Positions 10,501 to 22,500 of a stretch of DNA of 64,000 bases are shown in pieces. The DNA is from Telopea speciosissima (lineage: Eukaryota > Streptophyta > Magnoliopsida > Proteales > Proteaceae). The number at the start of each line of letters is the position of its first letter. Position 1 is the stretch's first letter. The translations under genes and the position numbers were made by a program. Under the pieces are notes generated by a model. That model was not told the DNA's origin. It saw only the letters and a list, made by a program, of their open reading frames with translations, and did no database searches. The stretch is from the NCBI RefSeq assembly GCF_018873765.1, contig NC_057922.1, positions 14,149,563 to 14,213,562 of the forward strand. The letters are read 5' to 3'.

Positions 10501-13500
10501 CCTGGGCTGAGATATTTGGCCCTGAGGGCGGGTCAAAGCTGGAAATTTCTGGCCCTGAGTCAAGGTCGGGTCAGGCTAGGGTTGAGGCCTTGGGCTAAGA
10601 CTGGCCCGAAGGCCCGGCCCGGCCCAGCCTTGTTTTAAGTTATACTATAAAATATATATTGATATAATATATATATTATAAACTGTAAACGTCACCCACA
10701 TTTTGTTATATAATATATTATATATGATGACAATAAGTGATATAATACATTTTATTACAGTGTTAGTTTACGTAAAATTGATAATTTTCTCCCCGGCCAA
10801 TTCCAGCCCATGCATTTAATTCCCCTTCCCCATGATCAGGGCCAATCAGGGTCAACCCGGCACGACCCTGAGGGCGGGTCAAGGTTGGATTTTTCTGGCC
10901 CTGACTTAGGGTCGGGTCGAGCCTGGGCCCAGCTAAGGGGACTTAGGGTTGGGCTAGGGTTCTATAAACCCCGGCCCAACCCGACCCTGTTGCAGCCCTA
11001 GTTTAAAGTATCGATATTGGGTATCGTATCGATCGGGTGATTTTAAGGAACATATCGTATTGTATCGGAGATACGTATCAAACACTACAGATACGCATGG
11101 AAATGGTCAAGATATACATGGAAAATACACTTTTGGAACAAAAACCAATATAAATAAGCAATATATAGTAAGTTGCATAAACACTAAAATGGAGAATAAT
11201 GTATAACCAAACAAGTGCATTAAATTGAAATTGTTATAAAAAATGAGGTTTCTTACATGCTGTAATAGTCTATAACCATGAGGAGTATTGGATGATGCAA
11301 AAATGATGTTGTAGTACTCCTTGATTCGTTTTTTAGTCCAAAAGTGTGAAAAACCAAGATCAAATGCAAGATTTTAGACTCTTGATTGAGAGTTTTCCTT
11401 CATTTTTCCGTTAAATAAGAGTTGTACCAAGTCTGGAGTGAAAAGGGTATTTTTATGGATGTATCGATGGTATCGGTATGTATCGGCTGAAATGTATCAA
11501 TACATATCGATACGTATTGAACCATCTACAGAACCTTTTACCGGACGTATCGATGGTATCGAAATGTATTGGTCATATCGTATTGTATCGCATCAGTCGA
11601 GACAGTTCATTTTTTAAGAAAAGAGAGACGTATTGGTACCGACTGATACCAATACGATACGTACTAATACTTTAAACCATGGTTGAAGGCTTTCGTCACA
11701 AAGTTTTTGATCTTCTCATCAAAGAAGTGTTGAGATAGCTTTCATTTTGTACACGTATACATTCTTATCATTTTGCACATGGAGTATTCTCCAAAATAGG
11801 TATTATCCTTCCTTTACTTATTTGTTTAAATATGAATCTTAGTGTTGATCTAAGAGTCGATAGAACTTTTGATCAAACTAAGTATGCATCAGCCTAGACT
11901 GCACTTAGGTGATTGCACGGATACTCTTATCCTTAAAAGATTTCATGAACAGATACTCTTATCCTTAAAAGATTCTATGCATGAATTCTCGTATCCTTAA
12001 AAGATTGTTGTAAAGGTTCCTCTTGTCCTATAACAAGATTTTTGTAAAGGTGTTGTTTCCCACCTACTGTACTGAAAGGAAACATCTAGTGGAATTCTCT
12101 CAAGTGTTGAGAGGAGTGGACGTAGACTCTTGGAGTCGAACCACTATAAATCGCTTGTCTCTTGTGGTTGCTTGTCTTATTAATTTTTATTGTGCGATCT
12201 AATTTATAAAAAGGACCCAATCCACTACATACAACCTATTCAAACCCCCCCCCCCTCTAGGTTGTTTCACAGATTTGAGGGAAATTTCTTGAAGATTCAC
12301 AGTTTGAGATAATACCCTTATTCCCTAAAATAAATTTTTTCCAAAAAAAAGGGAAAAAAAGTACTGCTTAGGCTCCAACTTTTTATATGTTAGGTAGCAT
12401 TAGTCGATCTAAAGACTTCACGGAGTCAAATTTAATTTTCTGTTTTTAAATTATTTTTAAAATTTTTTGCTTTAAAATAGATTTTCTTGCAAACGAGGGC
12501 CGAACTTGGGAATACTAGTCAAACGAGGGTCGATATTAGCAAGTTCATGTCTTCTTAAGAGGGCCGAGTCCACACACAGATGATGAAAGAACGAGTCTCT
12601 TAAACCAGCAATAAAAAGAGGGATGTGAGAGAGAGAAAAGAAAGAGACATGAGTGTGAGAGAAAGGGAGAATATGTGAGTAAGTCAATTAGACCACCATG
12701 CCTCCTATTTATTCAATTTGTCAATCATTACATATAGAAAACTCTAATTCCCCAAGAGTACAAAACTACCCTTAGAACAAAAAAATCTCTAAAAATTCGG
12801 GGTCACGGCGAGTGAGACCGCTGGTGTTGGGGAAAGCGAACAGTACTTTCCCTGCTAATAACACCAACAACAGACAACCCGACCTTCTGAGTCCTAGCCT
12901 AGTGGGGATGATGAGGATGTCGACTGGTCGCATTGCAATGGTTGCACTCACACAGATAAGTGAGCCTTCGAGATGAGTATGAGTGTATGACTAGGCAGAC
13001 GCGGAGCCGAAGCCTATCAATTCACAGTAAAGACTCAGTTTGACCATGCTATCCAAGATGCCGACCATGGTGCACGTGCCCCAACACATGTAGGTTACCC
13101 CAAAGGTTGGCACCGCATGTGGAGACCTGAAGAGGAGCATGACAGCTTTGACATGGAGAAAGATGTTTCTTCCTTGGCTGACGCACTTGGAGGCCTCAGT
13201 CTGGAGAGTATTAGTGGATATAGTGGGTTTAGGCATCTGGGAAAATGGTGTGCACCATCATTTCCCACAGACACATCCAGTATCGAGTAAAACTTCTATG
13301 ATACCATGGATCAAACCCCCTCCCCGCACCACTCCAAAATAGAAGAAAGCCATCTGAAGACTAGGAAAAAGACTATAACTTCTGTGATGATCAAATCTCC
13401 AACCACATGTTCCATTATCCATTTGACAGGTACTTGAAACCATAGTTGTCAAGGCGCCTCAAGGCGTTCGAGAGGGTAAAAAAGCAAGGAGACACCAAGT

Positions 13501-16500
13501 AGGCGAACAAGGCATCCAAGGCGTCCGCCTAGGTGACCAAGGAGCCCAAGTCGACCAATGTGCCTGGATGCCTAGGAGATGACTAGGCGACCCCTTGACA
13601 ACTATGCTTGAAACACCTCACACTCTAGAGGAACCAAGGTTACTGTGTAAGTACCCAGCAAGCCCCTCATACAGGAAAAGTGTGAAAACAATCTAGATAC
13701 CACCCAGTAAGGAGTGGAAACAATCTCACTAATCTTGTCTTCTGTTCTTCCTTATTTTTATGGTTATCTGTACAGCATTGCGTTTTTTACCCTCCTTTGT
13801 TTTTTGGGTTGTGGGGGGTGGGGGTTGTTGAGGGGATAAGTAGCACTTTATTGAAGAATCAAATCATATACAGCCAGCCTCCAAACTTGTTGCTTATTTT
13901 CCAAAAACCAATCACAGCTATGTACATACCAGGACTACATAGAAGATGAAGAAATCTGAAAATACTGTACACACTTTAAATAAAGTCCAACAACAAGGAG
14001 AAGGCAATGAGACAAGGAAAAACCTGGCACCCTGCTGCCCTGAATGAACTGAAGTCGTGACATCCCACAAGGATTTTGCATGCTTTCTGCATTTAAAAAA
14101 AAATTTAATGATTCAAATGAAATATGGAGACAAAAATCTCTTGATAAATATTTCCCCAAAAAAAATCCTAGCATGAAACCAACCTGCATAGCAGCAAGAT
14201 CCAGGTCTTCAGGTACATGCCATGCCCGGTCTCTATCAAATATTGACAGAGGCTCTGGCCCAGACAGCATTCGGTAGAAGTACCTAAATTTAACATGTCA
14301 TATTTAATATTTGCCCAATTATCCGTGAAGCTAAATTTTCTTACCATGACTGGACACTTTGTCCAGACAATTGAATTAATTATCCTTCAACCTTTGTTCG
14401 AATCAAGATACTTCTAATTTTTGTAAGCGCATATCATGTCAAGGTTATAGAGTAGTAACATATCTAGAAAGCCAATTCAAAAGTCCAAGTAGGTTCAAGC
14501 CAACCATCCATGACTTCCATACTTTCACTTTCAAAAGGCAACTCTACAAGATTAATAGCACTAAAATATTCTTTATAGGAAGGGATTTTCCTATATTTGC
14601 CGATTGATTTTGAACAAAAACCATGCACACTAAGTTGTTTCATATAAAATGACGAATACATAATGTTTCCTTGCCAGACACCAAGGTAAGCCAATATTGA
14701 CATGCCTGGCATTCATCCTCTCTTACTTAGCACTTGAATTGGGTGGAGATGTTGTCCACATCCACCATAATAGAGTCATGTGGTACATTTCAGCTCGGAC
14801 ACATTTTGCCGCATTGCTTGTAGAAGCTTTTGAAAATGCATGAAGAGTAAACCATTGTCAAAATAGTTTGAGAGCTGAGAACAGAAGGTGAAGGTTGATA
14901 CTTGGAGAGCCACAAAATTTGATATGTGGCCAAACTGAAAGTACCCTATCTACCCAATGGTAAAAATGTCACATTGGCTTTCTGCATAACTCAGACCAAG
15001 GGTTACCAAGCAAATCTTAGCCAGGGCCTCAGAGAAGAAACCTTTCCACAAAGTTAAATTTTGTGGTGCAATGATACGTACGTGCGTTCTAGAGCTTTAT
15101 ATCTAGCATGAAAATCAGCTGGGACACATCGAACATCGATCACCAAAAGGTCACCTTCACTTTTCTGTCATTAGCAAAAGCAATTTGAATGTTTTAGGAC
15201 CTACACCAACAGTTTAATCACTTTTCTGTCATTAGCAAAAGCAATTTGAATGTTTTAGGACCTACTCAACAGTTTAATCATGGATTATGCCTCCAATTCA
15301 AAAAAATATATATCAAAAAACTGAGAATTAAAAAACTGTCACCCTGGTAAGAATTTAGAGTTTATGTAACGGCATAGGAGATCCAAAAAATTACTGCTTA
15401 TCCTCCGTTTAACCTAGGTTAAGATGCCATCTGTTTTTGAATTACTTTTGACTCTTGAGTAAAAAGTAATTCACATTCAAGATGTATGATGAACTTTATT
15501 TTTAAGTACAAAGGACATTGACAAAGATGCACAGAAACTTGCTAGAATGAAAGAAAGGAATGTAGAAACCTAGATCATGTCAAATGCCATAAGAATAAGG
15601 ATCCAACTGCATATTAACAGTTACCACAGTTTCTCATTTTTTTCCCCTTTGGGAAGGGGGTAATGAATTTTTCCAGCCAATCCAAATGTATCATGAATCA
15701 TGAGATGCATCTTCACCCAAAGCCATCAATAAGAAAACTGATACCAACAATCTAAACCGTGACATTGTCTATGCACAGGACGTAATACTTATCAACTTTT
15801 TCAGTTCTCTTTCAAGTTCCTTTTAATAGGTTATTCATACAGACAAAATTATATAGGCCACCACCATAAGACATCACAATCAGTTGACAAGAACAAGGGG
15901 ACAACTTGGCAAATGTATGATGATAGCAATAAATATATACACTATAACATGTGACAATAACACTAGAAATGAACAAGTATGTCAACAAAACTACAGAAGT
16001 GCAAATATACTACTGCAGTTGAAATCCATGTACAGAGGAAATGATTACTGATCACATAAAAAGTATTTAACTGGGTACCTTTATTTGTTTAAGTACCAAC
16101 AGGAAAACAAATCTTGCCCATAACAATGTTCATAATGAAATCTCCACTGAAACAAAATATAAGAGCAAGATAATGAAGACAACAATAATCCTTTTTGTCT
16201 AAAGATTTGGACAATGAGTAAAAGCCACACCTGTAAAAAATGATTCACAGCCCTCCTAACAACTGCAGGTTCATGAGGCGGCAACTGCATTTTAAGAAAA
16301 CATTATTGAACTGGTTATTCGAATGTTCAAATACAAAAAATCAAGGATATTTTTTAGATCTACTGATTAAAATCAAGCATCATAAATGTAACCAGATATG
16401 GACAAGGATACTTCTATCACTAGGCAAACCCTCCCTAGAAACACTCCCTGTATATCCAATAGTTGGAATTGCCACATCACACCTCCACGTGACAGATATA

Positions 16501-19500
16501 GGTGGCCCCTAGAAACCCTCCCAAGGTGTACGTGCAGTGCACAGAGAAACTTTTGCCACCTTTTATATCCCACAGCAACAGCACATTATCCAATTTGATC
16601 AACTTACTTGTAGCCGATTTCAATATAATTCTGTTCAGGAAGCAATGGAAACAATAGCTTAAGAAATAGAATCAAACCAAAAGATCCATTATCTGAAAAA
16701 TGAGCTATTTGATTTCTTCCCTCCACATTAATTTCGTATGCTACCTAAACTGGGGGGGCAGAATATGCTTCCAGATAAGTCCAGAGAATTTGCATATAAA
16801 GAATCACTGGTCAACACTCTCTTCAGTGAACTCACAAATCTAGACAAGCTTATCGTGCCCGTTTTAGATGCATAACTGCCCTTCTCATCAAATACCAGAT
16901 TTTTTTTCCTGACTTTCTCACTGTACTCTACTCTACACATGGGAGGGGTGGAGGGTGGGGCACACTATGCAGGGAAGCTTCCACCACAACTAGGAGCATC
17001 CCAACAGACTCCAACTCAAGCCTTCTACCCTCACTTTAGCATTGTTATCAACCCAATGAACTGGTGATTAGCCAGAAATTTAAATATATCAAAGCTTAAT
17101 TGGCAAAGACAGTCAGAAAGCAGGAAAATGATAAATGGGAAACTATACCACTTCCCCAGGCTTCCTTTTGCTCACACGCTGCACATCTACATGGCAAACA
17201 TTTGATAAGGCATGCACTCCTGCATCCTACATCAGTCCACATGAAACAACATTTTCAGACCAAAGAAATAAGACGGATGTGTTTAAGGATAAGCAAAACA
17301 AAATAAATAACAATAATCAACAATACATTTCTGGGTCCAAAGCAAATATATTAATATTCAGACAATTTATAGAGTTTCGTAACAAGCAGCAGACCAAGAA
17401 AAGAGACAATAGTTGTAGCTAGCTGGAAGTTTCTCCATGGTTTGGTAACCTAAAAAGCAGAAATTTTTTGTTATCAAAGGACAAAGAAGCAAAGAGGCCA
17501 GTAAAAAAAAAACTTAGTGCAAGCTAGCACACTACAGTGTTCTTTGCATGCATGCGTGAACAGTGATATATATATATATATATAATAATATATGTGTGTG
17601 TGTGTGTGTGTGGCTGTTTGACGAATCTTTTCTTGACTGTGTTCGTTCTTCTCAGGCTGCTCCTATGCAAGGCTCTCTTATTGAATCTCTCTCACAATAA
17701 AAACACATTAAAAAAAAAGGCCGTACCCAGTGCACAAGGCTCCCGTGTTTAGCAGGGTCCGGGGAGGGTCAAATGTACGTAGCCTTACCCTTGTTTCCAG
17801 AGAGGCTGTTTCCAGGACTTGAACCCGTGATCAAGCGTTCAGCAAGTAAGCACTTGACCAACGCGCAAGCACTCGTGAGGTTTGGAAAATTTCACGTACC
17901 TCCCCTGAGGTTCAAACTAAGTAACAAAAACACCCAGTCCGTTAACTGTACACATTAGTTGCTAACGGTAACAATTTTTAAGTCCTGTTATGACCAATAT
18001 ACCCTTGATGGGTAAAATGACACTAACACCCTTCTTCTTCTTTGATTTTGCAACAAACGATCGAAACCCTTTTTTTTTACTTTTTATAAAAGCTAATCTG
18101 AAATCTTAGATTTCAGCCATTCCATTTGAATCGGCTATAGATGTTTGGAAACTTTTCATAGAATTCCCATACACTCTTCTGTCCTACTGCTTTCAATTGA
18201 ACAATGTAAGAACCCTTAACCGGATCCTCCTTAATCCTCCCTTTGAACAATGGACAAAAACCTGACAAGAAATGACAATTTCTCTCATTCTGGAGCATAA
18301 ACCAGGCCCATTCCTACAATCTCTGAACCAGAAACACATGTTTCACCAGAGAATGCCGATCTACAGTAGAAATCGAAGAAACCAAAACACTATAAGGGGA
18401 AAGCAGATAGAAAACCCTACCTGCAAGCTCAGAATCACTGGAAGCCTCAATCTGATAAATCCATCCACCAGACACGGGCAATTTCTGCGACGAGCATTCA
18501 TCAAATCTGAAAATCTTATAAATTATGGCAGAGAATGCAATCGAGAAGAAGGATTGGCTCTGGTATAGGCTGTGTTTCTGGAGGGAAGCTTCAACTGCTG
18601 TGCACACAGCAGAGTTCATAGGAGGAGGAAGAGGCAAGTATAGCAGACACAAGCTCTTTAGCTTTATTCTGAGAGTCTTATGGCATAAGAGTGAGGAATC
18701 ATGGCAGCTCCAAAGAAGCTCAGGAAAGGGTTCTATTCGATTTCTGAGCTCCAAAGGGCTCCAGAAAAAGCTCTAGGTTAAACCATTGAAGAACGGGAGA
18801 AAGTGAGGGATTGGATTAACCTTTTGGGGAAAACATGGGCCATTGATCAAAGGGAATGTCGGAATAGGACGTCTACTGAGGGAGAAGATGAGGATTTAAC
18901 TCCAAGTATGCAGGGACAAGTGCTGATTCCCATCTTCCCATTTCTTCCATGTTGAATCAAACCCTAAACGATTTTAAGATGTCGGTTGAAAAAAAATAAG
19001 GAAATCACAAGAGAGCAGAGGGTTTCAAAACCATTCTTCTTGGTTCGATTTGATTTCTTCTTCCTTTCGATCAACGACGAGTATGAGTCTGGCTTGGGAA
19101 GATCCATTTGAATTTTTTTTCCCTAAATCTGAATCCATTGAAGTGGATTTGCAGGTTTGGGGAAGATGAGTGGCAGGTTTTGGGGAAACGATTTGGGGAA
19201 GATGAGGGTATTTTGGTCAATTAAAAACAATTATAACGTTTTCAGTCACTAGTTAACGGACTGGGTTTTTTTGTTACTTAGTTTGAACCTCAGGGGATGT
19301 ACATGAAATTTTCCAAACCTCATGAGTGAAAGTGTAATTAGGTCAAACCTCAGGGGAGGTATGTGAAACTTGTTGAAGTACAGTTCACGTGACACTGTTC
19401 ATGTGAACAGTGATTTGGTTGATAGGTGTATCTTCTATTTTCCTAGTCCTAGTTGAAGTCCTAGTTTCTAATTATGTCAAGTCCTAATTCTACTGTGAGT

Positions 19501-22500
19501 TGTTAGTCTTAGTTTCAGTTTGAGTTGTTAGTTCTAGTTCTTTTCCTATTGTAACTTGGAATCCTATCATGATTAGGAATTCCTAATCGGATTAGGAGTT
19601 CCCCTTTCTATTGTAATTTGAGATTATAAATACAAGCATTATGAGGGAGACTGTTTAAAATAAATTTAACAGTTCTCTCCTCTTCCTCATCTTCTTCTCT
19701 TTCTCTCTTCTTCCTCCATTTTCGGTTCTGGTTTTCTTCATCTATACTCTGTAACAAAACTTACCCATAATTAAAATTCAAGTCTAATACAAATGATCTG
19801 ACCATGTTAAGCAATGGCTCATCTTCTACTAGCAAATTAAAATCACTCTTAGTTGGCAACCATGTAAGATTGTTAGCAAGATCATGAATTTATGTACAAA
19901 CACTGAATATTAAGTGTAACTAGCAGACAAGCCCATCCTTACAAAGCAACCCAAAGGCTAAGGCACCTGCCTCATTAACATTATGCAATTTATTTGAAAA
20001 TTTCTCCACTTCTTATACTTTAACGGTGAGTACTTTTGTATTTAATTTCTTTATTATCTTGCTTAATATATAATTTTTTCGCAATGCAATGTTTATCACT
20101 CTTCTTCTCCTCCTCACTCTTCTTCTCCTCCTCCTTCTCCCCCCCCCCCCAGTCCTCTTGCAATTGATCAAAACCATGCTATATTTGTTCAAAGGAAGCT
20201 TCCAGGGGAAGGGAGAACTGACCAGTTCTACATTCTTAATTTTATTTATATTGTAGCAATGTATCTAATAATATATCCTATTGCTACATTCTTAATTTTG
20301 ATTGTTTCAGTAAAACACACCTTGTATCAAGTATGACCTCGAATAGAGCTGATTCGAGGCCAAGGATCCATGTAGCCAACCCATTTAGTTGGGATAATGC
20401 TGAGGAGTTGTAGTTGTTGTTGTTGTTTTTGCTGTTATAGTAATAAAATATACCTTACACATGCATGTTTCTATATTTTTGTATACATTATTTTTCTATT
20501 GAAAAAGTTGTTCATTGATCCAATTGTGTGTGAACCTCGCTTTACACCTCACCCCTCAGGCCATTTGCAGCGACATGTGGGACATGCGGCTTGTTTTTGC
20601 TTTTCGCCTTTGGCAACACTGGTTCAACCTGTTGCTCCATAACGCAGGTACCCAGGAAGATGTGTAGGAATTGCAAAAATCTGAGGTGTCGTTTGGTAAA
20701 AGGTTCACCATTCTATTAGATTGATGGGAAGTGTTAAATTAAAATTCACAAGAACATAACCATGAAATGTTTTTTCTTCTGGCAGAGCATGAACTTACAG
20801 TTCGACTTGAGCAGAAGATTGAAACAGGTTTTCCGACAAATTTCTGAAAAGCCTCCTACATGAAACAGAATAAGAAAAGAAAAAGGGTTACCGAGAACCT
20901 ATATATATTTGCAGTCTTCAAGATTTAGAATAAACAGTATCACAAATAGTCAACCCTCCCCCCCCCAAAAAAAATACCATCACCATAATTGTCAAGGTAC
21001 ATAGGCGACCCAAGGTGTTGGAGGGGGACCGGGCCGACAAGGCCCAGTTAGGGGTTTAGGAACCCTAGGCGTGCAGTATATGATCATATGTACTATAGCA
21101 ATGATAATTTCATATAATGTTAACAAAACAAGAATTTCGTGAATGGCTTGAATGATCAATGAGATCAGTCAAGCTCTCTATTTATAATAATAATAATAAA
21201 AGAGATTACAAAGGGAAACACTGTTCACAACACTGTTCACGATACTATTCACGTCACACAGCCCAAATTACAATCCTACCCTTGTTCAAAAGTGCATAAA
21301 TAAAGCATAAATAAAAAACCAAAAATACCCTTACAATATCGGGTAACACATCTCAACACTCCCCCTCAAGTTGGGGCATAGATATCACACATGCCCAACT
21401 TGACTAGACTAGGATAAAACAACTTCCCACTCAATCCTTTGGTGAAGACATCAGCCAGTTGATCTCCAGACTTCACAAAAGGAATACAAATCTGCCCACT
21501 CTCTAACTTCTCCTTGATCCTGCTCCCCTTGAAGAGGTGTCTGGGAATAATATGACAAGGACTCATGGAAGACAATATCCATGGAGACAAAAGTACGACG
21601 AGAAGGTGGATGGCAACACTTGTATCCTTTCTGGGTCGCAGAATAGCCCAGAAAAATACACCGAATGCTCAGTGGATCAAATTTCCCATGAGGATGATGA
21701 TTGCGGACATAGCAAACACAACCAAAAACTTTGGGGGGAACCACAAAGGAGGAGGAACCCTGGAGGAGATCAACGGGGGGAACGACCATCAAGTACACGG
21801 GTAGGCACACGGTTGATGAGATAAGCAGCGGTAAGAATGGCATCACCCCAGTAGTGAGAAGGAACCTGCCGTGCAAACATAATGGCCCGGACTACCTCAA
21901 GGAGATGTCTATTTTTCCTTTCAAAGAACCCCATTCTGGGGCGGTGTGTCAACACAACTGTCCGATGGACAATACCATGTGCAGCCAAATAAAGTTGGAA
22001 CTAACCCTCCATGTACTCTCTGCCATTATCACTGCGTAAAATGCGCAAGGTGGCATTGAATCGGGTCTGAACCATACGATGAAATAACTGAAAACAGCGG
22101 AAGACCTCACTTTTATGGCTCATCATGTACACCCAAGTGGCACGAGTATAACAATCAATAAACGAGACAAACCATCGATGACCAGAAAGGGAAGTACAAC
22201 GGGCAGAGCCCCACACATCAGAATGAACCAAAACAAAAGGAAATTCACTTCTTTTATTTAATGAAGAATAACTGGAACGAGTCTGTTTGGCCAAAACACA
22301 AGCCTCACATAAAAACTCATTCCTATTACAATGCTTAATCAAGCTCGGAAACAAAAGAGACAAAGTACTAAGGGATGGATGACCAAGTCGGCAGTGCCAG
22401 AGATGAAGGACAGGGGACGAGGTGGACTGTAAATGATGAGCTGTAGAGGAAGCCGAATGCAAAGTAGAAGGCTGACCCGGGTCAAGTAAGTAGACACCAC

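Larger units (their letters stand above)
9465..12271. mobile_element. Solo LTR (about 1.54 kb without inserts) holding two nested elements
   Basis: Starts TGTTGGGGAATTG, ends CTAGGTTGTTTCACA, and is bracketed by the 5-bp duplication GATTT at 9460-9464 and 12272-12276. No internal retrotransposon domain is adjacent, so it is a solo LTR left by recombination. Its body is split by the element at 10426-11682. AAGACAAGAT-rich short repeats lie near 9.6-9.8 kb and a 3-copy tandem repeat near 11.9 kb. Within TruA intron 7. Confidence 0.8.

Noticed and set aside
11919-12006. CRISPR-like array
   Set aside because: Just three degenerate units without regular spacers, inside a plant LTR; CRISPR arrays are not expected in plant nuclear DNA.
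17719-17869. A functional tRNA gene
   Set aside because: The A and B boxes belong to an Au-like SINE; no cloverleaf with paired acceptor stem can be drawn.
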